Below, piece after piece: positions 44,098 to 56,451 of a stretch of DNA of 64,000 bases (its first letter is position 1; every line of letters begins with the position of its first letter). The notes below the pieces were generated by a model that saw only the letters and a program-made list of their open reading frames with translations, was not told where the DNA came from and ran no database searches. Origin of the DNA: Nigrospora sphaerica. Its lineage: Eukaryota; Ascomycota; Sordariomycetes; Amphisphaeriales; Apiosporaceae. The stretch is from contig JAGVVL010000001.1 in the NCBI GenBank assembly GCA_018287875.1, positions 8,060,001 through 8,124,000 of the forward strand, written 5' to 3'. Made by a program: the position numbers and the translations under genes.

Positions 44098-47000
44098 TGG
44101 GCTAGGTCGGCAGTGGAACGCAATATGAACAGGGAACCAGACTAAATTAACGTAGAAGGTGTGACAAAGACGACTGATATGACGACGCCAGACCATATAT
44201 AACCCGCACTAGTAACGACGGCGGTCTGAAATGCAACGAGGAGGAGGACCAGAGACGACGTCTTGGTGGGACGAGGATATATGCAAACACTCCCATGCTG
44301 GAAACGAGCTGTCCTGTCATAAGGATGGGCATATAGGTACACTAGAAGGAAATAGGACCAGGGGAGCACGGCTGTAAGTGGGTGTGTCTGGATCCTCGCC
44401 GGCTGGGCCTGGCAGGACTGGTCTGGGTACCAGCCGGGGGGTGAGGGGGGTTGCTCGATTCCAGGATCCGACAGAGGTACGTACTGTGATGACCATGAAG
44501 CAGGCATGTATGTACTTCACGGATCGTGGTCTGGGATTTGGACCCGCTGGCATCCCGTTGTCGAGCAGGATGAGACCAGCTCTTGGGGTAGGGGAGGGGG
44601 AGGCATCCAGGGCGGCTCCACAGTCGCGGAGAGTGAGCCGCGAGGAAGTACCTCCTGGCTGCTATCAACGACGAGGACGACGATGACCACCCCCGTTCAC
44701 TGCCGCCAGCATCATACCGAAGTTCGTGGGCGAGGGAGTGAGCCTGTTGAGAACGAGACCTCGCGAGTCCACCTGCCGTCCCGGAGCGGCTTCTCCTTTG
44801 CTATCGTCATGATCCATAGTCCCGTAAGCGAGCTGGGCGGGGATTTTTCCTCTTTTTTTTTTTTCTTTTCTTTTCTCTCTGTCAACGTTCCTCTGCGCCT
44901 GTGCTGGCGGGCGCTGGGCACTGACGGCAATTGGAAGCCAGGGTCGGAGCGGATTGCGAGAAAGGGTATAGGCCCCCAGCCCAGAAGCTGCAGGCCACCA
45001 GAGGAACTGAAACCGCTTAAGCCTTCGGCAGGGTTGTCAGTTCAAACAAACCCCACTAAGCCCACCTGCGCTACAACACCCGGCTGCACTGGCAGGGGGG
45101 GGGGTTGTTTAAGAGGAGAGGAAAAGAAGAGGGACCCCGAGAAAACCCCTGCGGCATCTAAAGACGGGGCTGCCCAGCGATGGCTGCCATGGCGAGCCGG
45201 GGGCCCAGCATCGTGACCAGGCCAAGGCCGGTCCAGGAGAGCGCGGCCGGGCTGATGCACGGTGGAGCCCTGAGCCGGGGCCGCTTCTTCTAACGGGCGC
45301 TGTGCCTGGTTCCCGATGCTCGCCTTGTGTGTACGTGGTAGGGGGTAGTGCTGGGTCTCGCGTATTCATTCGGACGGGCAGGGAGGGCGCACACCTACGT
45401 ACCTATTGATGGGGCGTAGCCACAACGGACGAGCCACTGGGTTTCTCGTTTCGCTGGCGGACCAGAAACCACCTGTCTCTTCCATCATCCGGGAAGGCAG
45501 GGAGGGAGAAAAGACGAGATGATGCCATGGGCAAAGCGCAACTTGTTTCACACACGTAATTGTGCCTCTGCTCAAGAGCCTTGCTGCGACCTGCCTCCGC
45601 GACGGCTACGACGGCAGAGCATGGACCGATCGGCGGCGCTGCGGGTGGGAAGCTGAGACGATGAACTCATCGGTCGCTCGACGCAGGCAAAGAAGCGTGC
45701 CGACAACAAGCAACACGCGATGAATGTCCCTCCCTCCGAAGGCCCACGCGGCGGGACGGCCACGCTGTGAACGCGATGGGACGGGCGCAGGCGCGCAGCC
45801 TTTGGCCTTTGGGCCGCGCTCCGACCTCTTTTTGCTTCCCCGTGCTAACTACCAACGGGGAAGAGATAGTCTCGAGTCGACCACTGCGGCTCGTCGTCTG
45901 ACCTGACAAGCCTCTGTGCGGCGACCTCTAGTGTAACCGAGCCCGGCTAGTTCGCAGCTGGAGGTCAACGATCCCCGGTCGCCCGCGCGAGTCTTTGTTT
46001 GGTGGGCCTTTCATGATTGTCCATCTCCAGCTCTCGATTTGATGCACATCGCGCCTTGCTTAATGCGAGCTGCCCCGCATCGCCGCAGTGGGAGCTTGCC
46101 CGTGTTAGCAGTTTCCGGTATTAGCGTCCCATGGATTTCTCCGACTAGAGGCCATAACAGGATAGATGCGCATGATGGGGTACCTGAGCGGCTGCCGCCA
46201 GCCGCAGTAGTTTGCACGTACCTACAGCAGCGCGCACCATCGCGCACCATGAGACGCATACGACCTGCAAGTAACAAGGCACGGATGCCACTTTGTAGAT
46301 CACGAGCGCGGCCGAGTGGATGTTGCTGTCGCGCTTGCTTGCTTAGGGTCCTGGCCACCAGGTCTAGGTTGCGGTTCGGCGCGCAAAAGCGCAAAGATGG
46401 GGAGTATAATTGTACTATGTATGTATCATGGCTCCTGGGGCCGGCGTGACATGCGGGACCAGCTGCATGATACCATGCTTTTTCCTGCTTGACGGGCCCC
46501 GTCTCGAGAGGTGCGAGCACTGCAAACATGCAGCTGCCGACGTCGTATCACTAGCACAGCGTTCCCGTGGGCTACCATATGCTTTGTGCGTACCATGGCG
46601 ACCTGCCTGGCCGTGTCCGGTTGTGATGGATGATCTACCCGGAGGACCCCAACCCCTGCCAAGCCCAAGGCAAAGTGCGTGAGCGTGTGAGTGTGTGAGT
46701 GCGTGAGTGCGAGAGAGGGTGAGAGTGTGTATCCGTGTCTCTGTCCCGGCCAGCAAGGGCAAACTGATGTCGAGGTTCGGACAGAGATACTCACGCTCTT
46801 CCAACCCTCCCGCCCTCTCCTTCACACACGTTATTAGGTAAAGACGGGGTCGGCAACCCCTCTTTGAAAACTAGAGGCGGCCAGGGCACAACTTAAGTCG
46901 CCTTATTATTGCCGACCGGCGCCCGCGTATCCGTTGCCGGCCGTTTCGTGAAACGACGACGGCACGGTTGCGTGCCTTGACCCCAATGAGACTGGTCAGG

Positions 47001-50000
47001 AAACGGGTGCCTCTAGTCTTGCTCAGATCCTGACCCGGTCTGACTGGCGCCCGCCTGGGGATAAAACGGCGCCAGGGCACTTGGATCCAGCGGCCTAACA
47101 GATTTTGGTTGCCTATAGCTATAGTATAGTAGCTGCGGAAGAAGACAGCTGAGAATGCATTGATCGCATTGTTTCGTTTCCCCGCTAGAGCCACGAGCTA
47201 TCATCCATGTTGGCGTCATCCCTGGGCGGCACGACTGCCGCCGCACGGTGCAGGGATGATGCCATATGACGGAAGAGGGGCTCTGCGGCGGCGGCGGCGG
47301 CGGCGCCGTGCTGAGGCGGGAAAGGAGGCTATACGAAGTCGCGCGCTGTGGTACGGGCCTCCGCCGACAGCTCGATAAGCGTTGCCCCCCCCCCCCGGGA
47401 TTAATCCTCCGACTAGGTGATACCTCGAGCCGTGCCGGCTTCCGCCCTTGCGACCGTGTGATACGGGGGACCTCTTTCATCTCCGCTTGCTGGATACCTA
47501 TATTCGCGAGGCATATCACGATCCTCGCCAGATTTCCACCACTCCCCTTGCCGGCCCCGAAACGCATTGAAACAGAATTTCCTGTCGACGTCGGACATTG
47601 GCGATCCACGACGGCCGGCCTCGGTCGACGCCATTACGGTATCCTTTTGCTGGCCATCGCAATGCGTTCGCACACTCATCTCGGACACCGCGAGGAGATT
47701 CAAATTGCGAAGAGCTCCCCTCATCCCGGCGCCCCATAAGCTTGGGTATTTGAACTGTGTCAAGTACGGCCGTAGCCGTATTTACACGTCCCTGGTAGCC
47801 AGTTGGCGTTCCTTGTGCCTCCGTACGGGTTTGGGCCTCGGGCAGGACGGGAGCGGCGTGAGTATGCGTTGACGTCGCCGATGGCATCTTTTGGTGTGTC
47901 GGTGGTCTGCCTTCGCTCTTGAGAAATGTTATCCACTCTCCCATGATGTCCTGGATCGTGCATCGGGCACATGGCTGACCAGACTAAATCGGAATGCCGA
48001 TATCCGGTCGGTGCTGAGAGTCTCCAGAGAATCGGAACTTAGCCAGTTTAGCCCCTTGGCCTATGCAGGTACGTAATGGCCTGGCTAAGCGTCCCACCCC
48101 AAGGTACTAGTTGTACGACTAGAGGCCGTTCTTTATGAGAACAAGGTGTGCACGCCCGATTGGTCTAGGATACTGCTGCTTAAAAGTCAGTAAAGGAGTC
48201 CCTCACTTAGGTACCCAGCAGCTCGTCAACAACCTAGTACCTGGTCTACAACGTGTCGTGGCAAGATTTAGTTTCCCAGGGGCTGAACAATGCAAAATAT
48301 TCCTATGTCCGTACGGAACAAGGAATGATACCCATGCTCAGCGGCCTAGCATTCCTGACCGGATGCGTGCTTACTCACCTGCACCCAACTTCCGGGTTTA
48401 GGGTACTCGGCCATGCTTGCTTTTGGGGCTGTTGCGGTGTCAAGATCGTGGCTGACAGACGATTGCGTCCGCCCGGCGGCACAGACGTCCTGCGGTGTCG
48501 ACCTCCTTGTCTCTGCTCCTGGCTGCCAAGCCCGCTTCTTCACGACGACGACGATAATATCAGAAACGCTCGCTTCTCTCGAAAGGAGCGCAATGCAAGC
48601 GAGCGATGCTTGGCCCCTGCGCTGGCGCCCGCGAGGCCATCCGTAGCACTAGGTACTACTTCGTACGATATGGGAAGCAACCAGGTATCTATCTACCTTA
48701 TCACATCCGTGTATTTCGTAATCCCACCGAGAGCCTGGCTGTCTGGTCCAGTCCGAACCGATTCCCTTGACCTTCACCTCCTCTTTGGAGGGATTTTTTT
48801 TCCCCCTTCCACCTAGTCACAATCCCTCAGGTGGTGACCGTTGACCCCATCGACATCTCGGAGGTTTCCTACACAGTCAACTCTCGAGATTGCTACGTAT
48901 CATCGCGTGGGCCCCGCTTGCACTGGCCTAGGTGCGGAACGGGTCCTATGCTGGTAAGGGGTCCCTGACTGGGCGGGCTGGCGGGTTGTCTCCTCCGTCC
49001 TCCCATACGGACCACTTCTCCTCTTTTGCACTTGGTGATGGGCTCGGAAGAAGACCAGTGCCTGCAACGGCCATGCGAACCCGAAATGACCCACCTTCCG
49101 ACAGACCGGCACTCGTCCGGTAGATAGATGTACGCTGCCTCAGCGGCGTTGGACACCGGCGCGGCCGTCTCTGGGTAGAGAAGCTGCGTAGAGACTGAAG
49201 GGGTCTAGGTTGATCGCTTACACCATCCGAATTCTTGCCTCATGCGGGCTGGTGATAAGTACGTCAGAACCAACGACTGTGGCCAACCCAGTTGATGAAG
49301 GCTCGGCGCCTTGATGGCTTCCCCGTCACAGGAATCCGGTGACCAATGTCATGTGTGTAACCGATGTAACGCAAAGAATGACCAGTCCTGGGCGGCCGCC
49401 CTGGCCAGGTCGCCTATCGATACCCTCCCCGGATCCCACCTGGGTGGAATCCGTGTAGCCCGGGTAACAGCATTTCGAGAAGCCTCTCACCGGCAGGTAG
49501 CTAGCCCGAGGCCCCCCTTCTGGGGTTGGCCGGTTGAGCGCCATCTCGCTTGTCCCAGTACGGAATGCAGCATACTCTTTTTCGCATCACCGTCGACGGT
49601 GACGCGAGCGATCAGGAGGGTGCGGCCAGTCTGGCCAGTCTAACAACTCGTGTTGGCACCGCCTTGCTCTAACCCTCAAGGGGATTACCCCCTATATGGC
49701 ACTATTGTATAGACGGGGATCCGTTTGGCGCCATCCTTGCCACAGGCGAGGCCTGACGGGCAGGGCTGCTCGGAAGTAGCTTGTTTTATCGGCACAGGAC
49801 CTTTCAGGATAGGCGACTGTGTGGAGAAGGGGGAAGCGAGCGGGAGAAGAACAAAGTCGCAGCACGTATGCAGTGAGAGCCCGAGATTATTGCCCTGATA
49901 CCTAGCTCCCAGGTCTTGATCTGCCGGCATGCACCTGTGCCAGTACGGGTGGCCATCCTGTCGGGAACGCTTACAGATCCGGGGCACTATCTATTCCCCT

Positions 50001-53000
50001 AAACTGAAATCGAACCCTTCCCCCCTCAACCTCGCAACTGCAAACTCTATCGGAGGTACTTTCGGTTGATGCCACACAACCTTGAAGCACCAACGCCTAT
50101 GGTGTACACGGCGATGTCATTTCTGATGCCAGATACCGTTTTGGTTGTGGACAGGCAAGTGTAGGCGGCCTGTCCATGTTACCGCACCCTGACTCGTTTG
50201 AAACCCCACGCATTACCTACCACCTCCCATCAGGTCGATCGTGGCGTGCGGGGTGAGGGATAAAGCAAGATACTATTTGTTTCAATCCCCTGGTGGCTTT
50301 TCTCCCACTTGATTCGGGTGATGCGAGAGGCTTTTGCTTCCAGTATCTAACTTGTCTGGGTTGCGATTCGTCCGCTGGCGATTTTTGGGCGGTGCACCAC
50401 AGATGGTAGGTGGCGTGCTGGTCCGCTGCACGCATGGACCCTGAGGTTCCTTCTCCCGACTACGATCCCTTTGCGTTGCTGTCCTGCAGGATGGAATAGT
50501 TGTGTGCTGCACCACCACCACCAAGACGCTGGGCTTACTCGCGCCCCGTCGCCGTCGTTTGCGGACTTCGTTGTGCGTAAGTGGTCCGAAAGGTTGCGCT
50601 CATGCAACGTCATCTGTTATCGGGGCCCGGGATAGAATCAGCCGGGTGTGCCTGTGCCGTGAGGGTGACGTCGCCCTCGCTCGGGATACGCAGGTCGGGC
50701 CAGCCAGATGCACGGTGTGGTGATTGTGCTGTGTGCGTGTCGTGTGCAGCCGTGGCCGAGGCCGCGTCCGACGTGACTGGGCGTGCTGCGGGAAACGTAC
50801 AGCGTGCGAGTGCTCCGCAATCGGTCCCCAGGTGGTGACCAGAGAGCTTCAGCTTCACATTGCGTATAGAAGCGCAACCGGCACTGCGGTCGTTACGCCG
50901 CCCCCCCGAGCTCAAGGCCGCAGGCGGCAATGCCCGTCGTCGAGGAGCACCGTTTGTGGCTAAAGCAACCGAGGAGCCTCCTCCGCCTCCTCCGCCTCCT
51001 GTGACGAGGGGCCAAGACCGCAGTGGAGGCGACGCCACGGCTTGAGGCTATGCCGTGAAACAACACGACGGCGCCGCATTCATCATCACACACTACGAAG
51101 TGGCCAAACCCGCAGTGGGTGCACCGTTTGTCCGTGCGAGGGCTGCTCATTTTAGAGCGAGGCAGAGACGGCGTACATGCGGCTGCGACTTGACGTTGTA
51201 TTCCGTGGGACTGCCTGCCCGCTCGCCTCATCGCCGTCGCCTGGTGGCGGCGCTTTTGACATCCATTCCCAGAGTCACTGTCAGGGCCCAAGTCTGTGGG
51301 CAAAAAGTGGAAAGCCTGGGAAGAATCCTACCACAACCGGTTTCAACACCGTCTTAGCCCGCCGCCCCAAGTGGCGCAATTCGCTGTGCTCGTGTTGGTT
51401 TTGTTCTTGTGACCGAAGTCTAATTTCTTATTTGCGCGGGATGCCCGAACGTAGCAATATTCCAGACGTTCTCCCGCCCGTGGCGCTTCTTATCCCGCTA
51501 CCCGACCACTACATTCCTCTGTACCTTGGCCGAGCCTCCATACCACTTACTTTTTAGCAATGTATTTCGCGGGGTAGTGGACGACGGCGACACTCATTCC
51601 CGCAGCCCCTGGGGGCCGGAAGTTACATGTGGACAAACCAAAAAAAAACCCCCCTCAACTTGATGCATGAATGGAAGTCATTTACCACCTATTTTACTTA
51701 CCGAGGCATGTGCAACCTGCCAATCTGCCAGCCACCACAACCTCGCTCAGTGGACATTGAACAAATTCTGCCTCGGACTTTCGTCTGTCCCATGGCGGGT
51801 CGCGACAAAAAAGTGCAGCTCTCGGCTCGGCATCCCTGTGGAGGGCCAAGTCAAGTCGCGAGCCGTCCTTCAACATACGCTTACGTACCACGACCCACGG
51901 CCGCCGCGGTGTCTACGTCTTCCCGTACTTGATCGTCGTTTTGACGGTGGTGCCCCAAGACACCTTATCCGCCGACCGAGGCCCGGGGAGACAGTCCGAT
52001 CTACCAGACAGGCATTTGGGATTGCGCCTTCAACCTGTAGACTTTGGTAGCCGCCTGCCAAACAGCCATCAAGTCTGGGCGGGCGGGCGCATTGCGCGTA
52101 CGCGACGGTGCTGACGATATGACTTGATGCAGCAACGTGTCGGAGGAACCCGGCTTCAAAGTCAGAAAGAACCCTGGGCTGCTCGAAGGGGTTGCTGCTG
52201 CAAGGCCCCCCCCTCGAGCCAGATGCCCCAAGCGACATCTCATACATCTCATCCCAACTTCACATCGTCTCGGGTTCGTCTGTTGTCGGTCTGAACTTGC
52301 CGCGCTGCACCCTGCAGGTCCCCGAATCGCCTACTCCCTTTTCAGCTCACTCTCACGAGCGTGCCCCAATCCCCACACCGACGACCGTGGCTAAGGCGTG
52401 AGGTCCCTGATCGGAGAAGGGATGAACCGTGCGATCCGCGGTCGTTTCATGACTGTCGGTACCTTGGATAGTGTACGCCCGAGACAGCGTGTACAGGGCT
52501 CTCGCTTTGGTGTACAGGGACTAGGGCGGTTGCTGTCGCGAAACGAGGAATTGAGCATGAGGCGAAGACGGAGTGACGAAGAAAAAAAATAGGCTGCTGC
52601 TTGCGATGCCTTGTCTTCCCTTGCGAGCGCCGGATGTACTGTACCGACATTGATGATGATGTCGCACGATGCACTTGCCGTACAATCCCGCACTTTGCAA
52701 ATCAAAGCGCGGCCGGCTCGTTTGCTGCGGTCCCACGAAAAGTGACTGCTGAAGTAGAAAGAAGGCCCGCGGGATTGTACGATAAAGCGGCGCGACCTCG
52801 CGCGGTTGAATCGTTACGTAGTAGGTAGGTGTTTCAAGTTACGTGATCCCTCAGTCGATGTCTGGGGATAAACGCTCTAGACCTTTGCTGCTCGCCTTAG
52901 TTCTCTGTGCTATGATGCACTCAAGTAATCATCACGATACTCGTCTAGCGCCGACAGCCACACTAGAGTTGTAGCTGTGCCACGACTGCTCGTCTGGATG

Positions 53001-53153
53001 GAGGGGCGCTTCAGACAAACTTTCGGCTGGAGAAGCCGCAGGTAGCCTCCCAAACTAGCTGGATCGGGAAGGCGCCTCCAACGACACAGAATCGTATCTG
53101 GTGGCCTCACCATCTATCTGCTTTTTCTGTTTTTCCTCGACCCGACCAGCTTA
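44098..53153. other. 9-kb gene-free region
   Basis: The largest gap in the window, between the divergent Uds1 and LTA4H-like genes. ORFs up to about 240 codons occur on both strands but overlap heavily, match no family and show no exon-like joins. Local features are a T-run near 44853-44868, a GTGAGT-type repeat at about 46678-46738, a (GCG)n run at 47285-47306, a run of about 14 C at 47386-47399 and CCTCCG units at 50975-51000. I found no transposase, reverse transcriptase, tRNA or rRNA. Confidence 0.55.
46678..46738. repeat. Degenerate GTGAGT/GTGTGA repeat
   Basis: A purine-rich strand with gtgagcgtgtgagtgtgtga-like units, repeated imperfectly over about 60 bases. It is intergenic. Confidence 0.75.
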
Positions 53154-55300
53154 ATGAGGGGTTACGGCAGCCTTGCACAGAAAGGCCTCCTGTTCAGGAG
53201 CATCAACATCACTCTCCGGAGTCCATCCTTTTCCCCGCAGCGTCGGAGATTCAGTCTCAGCCCCCCGAAAATGGCGCCGCGAGACCCCAACACGCTGTCC
53301 AACTATGGCTCGTGGCTGACGAAGCACACGACGGTGAACTTCAAGGTCGATTTTGAGAAGCAGCGTCTTGAGGGTTCCGTCCTCCTCGACCTGCAATCTT
53401 TGACCGAGAAGGAGAGCAAAGAGATCATCCTTGACACGACTTTCCTCAACATCACGTCGGTCAAGCTGAATGCCGTAGACTCCCAGTGGGAGGTCCGGGA
53501 CCGGATCGAGCCGTACGGTTGCCCGCTTCACGTCTCGGTGCCCGACGGTGCCCCCCAAGGGGAGATTGTTCAGCTCGAGATCGCCCTCACCACCACCAAG
53601 GACTGCACTGGCTTGCAGTGGATGACCCCCGCCCAGACGGGCAACAAGAAGCACCCGTACGTCTACAGCCAGTGCCAGGCTATTCTGGCACGCTCCGTCT
53701 TCCCTTGCCAGGACACGCCCGACGTGAAGTCGACCTTCACTTTCAACATTACCTCGCCGCTCCCCGTGGTGGCCAGTGGCGTTCCCGTCCCGTCCGAGCA
53801 CGAGGGCCAGGGCCACAAGCTGTTCCGGTTCGAGCAAAAGGTCCCCATTCCGTCCTATCTTTTCGCTCTAGCGTCGGGAGATCTGGCCACGGCCCGCATC
53901 GGCAAGCGTTCGGTGGTGGCGGCAGGGCCCGAGGCCATCAAGGAGGCGCAATGGGAGCTCGAGGGTGACATGGACAAGTTCTTGGACGTGGCCCAGAAAC
54001 TCATCTTCGACTACCAATGGGGCGAATACAACGTTCTCGTCCTGCCCCCGAGCTTTGCTTATGGCGGTAAGTCAGCCCGCCGCGCACCGCGGGCTTCATC
54101 TGACGATCCCAGGAATGGAAAACCCCATCTTCACTTTTGCTACCCCGACCATCATCAGTGGAGACCGGCAGAACGTCGATGTTATCGCCCACGAGCTGAG
54201 TCACAGCTGGAGTGGTAACCTTGTGACCAGCTGCAGTTGGGAACACTTGTAAGTGCATGCGCGGGTGCTACTGCTTTCCGGCAAGTGCATGCTGACCCTC
54301 AAATAGTTGGCTGAACGAGGGTTGGACGACCTACCTTGAACGTCGTATTGGAGCTGCCCTTCACGGAGGTCCTCAATTCGACTTCTCTGCCATCATCGGC
54401 TGGAAGGCCCTTGGTAAGCCCCTTCCACTCCGCGGTTTATCCCGTGAGCGTGCTGACGTAGAGCAGAGGATACGGTGAAGCTGCTCGGTGAAGACCACGA
54501 GTTCACGAAGCTCATCATCTCACACAAGGGTGTCGACCCCGAGGACGCCTTCAGTACCGTTCCCTATGAGAAGGGCTTTCACTTCCTGTGGTATCTCGAC
54601 AGGCTTGTTGGCCGTGAACACTTCGACAAGTTCATCCCCCACTACTTCCAGACGTGGGCGAAGAAGTCGCTCGACTCGTTTGAGTTCAAGCAGACCTTCA
54701 TGGACTTTTTTAACAATTACGGAAACGAGGATGTCAAGGCTAAGGTGGCTCAGATTGACTGGGAGGAACGCTTCTACAAGCCTGGTCTCCCGCCCAAGCC
54801 CGAGTTCGACACTTCTTACGTCGACACCTGTCTGGCTTTGGCCGAGAAGTGGAAAGACGAGGTCGGTTCAGCTCATTTCCCCGTCAACGGAGGTTGCTCG
54901 CTGATTCACTTTGCAGGATTTCGTGCCCAAGCCTGAGGACACGGCGTCCTTCACCGCGAACCAGACTCTTGTCTTCCTACAGGCGGTGCAGGACTTTTCG
55001 CCCTGCCTGAACGTGGAGCGCGCACAACTGCTCGGCCGCACCTACAACATTCAGGATTCCAAGAATGTCGAGCTCAAGTCGGCATACTACGGCATCAGCC
55101 TGCGTGCTGGCGACAGAGAGGCGTTCCCCGGCATCGTGGAGCTCCTAGGAAGCACCGGACGCATGAAGTTTGTGCGGCCGTTGTACAGACGCCTGTACGC
55201 GCTGGACCAGAAGCTTGCCGTGGACACGTACCAGAAGAACAAGGACTTCTACCCGTCGACCACCAAATCGCAGCTGGCTCGGGACCTGGGCCTAAGATAG
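53154..55300 (+). CDS. LTA4H: Leukotriene A4 hydrolase-type M1 aminopeptidase/epoxide hydrolase
   Basis: Five exons: 53154-54066, 54113-54248, 54307-54413, 54467-54861 and 54917-55300, giving 644 residues. The peptide-binding GGMEN motif is at 304-308. The zinc site is H331-E-L-S-H335 with E354 in WLNEGWTT, exactly 18 residues after the second His. The proton-donor Tyr region is [13 protein letters not shown]. The C-terminal helical domain ([18 protein letters not shown] onward) is complete and ends near LARDLGLR. The enzyme trims N-terminal residues from peptides. In this family it can also hydrolyse epoxides (yeast homolog Lap2/YNL045W). The first 39 residues, before an in-frame ATG at 53271 ([13 protein letters not shown]), are basic and Ser-rich like a mitochondrial presequence, so two start sites may give two locations. 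Introns are 46-58 nt. Confidence 0.96.
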
Positions 55301-56451
55301 ATTCGGCTGGCTCACGAAGCAGCGGTCTGTCCATTTGATAAGTTTGGAAGGTTGAAAGCTGGGTAATACCGTGGTGGGGTCGCGCGAACGCACGCGATGA
55401 CTTACAGCCCTTTAGTAGCTGCAGCAGACCCATACAACGGTCTCTTCAACACCCAAAAAAACAGAGTTGGCAATGACCACGGAATCCTGCCCTCCCTACG
55501 CGCGAGGTGACATGCTCATTGAATGTAATGCGGTTCGGTATATATACCAGAGGCAGCAACCGAAAGTACCAATGCAGGCCCTCAAATGCATGCACGTAAA
55601 GGTTGAAGGTACCCAGGTACTTGTAACAGAAGTTTGGTAAGGCGCTCCTGCCCCGAGAGTTTAGGCCCTGAACGCCTAGCCCGGGGGGGGGGGGGGGGGG
55701 GGGGTAGCGCACGTGAAAAACTCCACTTTCATCTCTCCCAAGGCGGCCCGTCTACCAATCAAGGGCAAAGTTGGGGCGAAGCGGCGGTCGCGGCGTCATT
55801 TCAGGGCTATTGTTGACAGATGACCCAGGGAAAGCCGGTAGAGCGCAACAACTGGTTTCGCCCCGAGACAAGCACGGCGACGACAAACAGGAGCATCGCC
55901 AATCCAGACCGAGGAGACGAGAAGGGGTCGCCGTCGCACGCATCGTCGACATCGCCCGTCCGAAAAAGCACTCGACAGGCCCCATCTTACCGCTCAACAA
56001 GCAGCCCGCCCGCGGCGGCTCCCCCGCCACGGTCACGAAATAGAGTTCCTGTCAAGGTCCCCGCCAAAGGCGCAGGCCTCATCGGTCGCGGGTGGCATAC
56101 CGTCTCGTGACCGCCACCGCAAGAGTCTTGCTATTCGTTTCCCTTCCGCGCAGAGTGACCCGGCCCGGACGACGATGCGAATGCGCTGAGCTGCCGGCAA
56201 CCTATGGGCTATATACACCATCGGTCCCCCCGGGCGCCCTCCCGTTCCGTAACTGCTCGGCTGCTCCCTTCGCGCATCGTAGAATCGCCGCCGGTCGCCC
56301 CGGCTGCCCTCAGCTGACGTCCCCTCCGACCCGAGACGAAAACCGAGCTGCCTGTGCTCATCGAACCCGGCGCATGTCTCGACGACACGCCTACCAACCG
56401 ACGACGGCCTAGGAAACGAAGAGAAGACCCGCTCATCGAACCATCGCGACC
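55301..56451. other. Intergenic region with poly-G tract
   Basis: 1.15 kb between two genes on the same strand. It has no supportable gene, and the main structure is a 22-base run of G at 55683-55704. The rest is the 3' flank of the LTA4H-like gene and the promoter/leader of the kinesin. Confidence 0.6.
55683..55704. repeat. 22-base homopolymer G run
   Basis: Twenty-two consecutive G after ccc. It is able to form G-quadruplexes and is prone to length error in sequencing. Confidence 0.95.

Noticed and set aside
48253..48816. 187-codon ORF in the 9-kb gap
   Set aside because: No recognisable motif, overlaps ORFs in other frames and shows no coding-like features.
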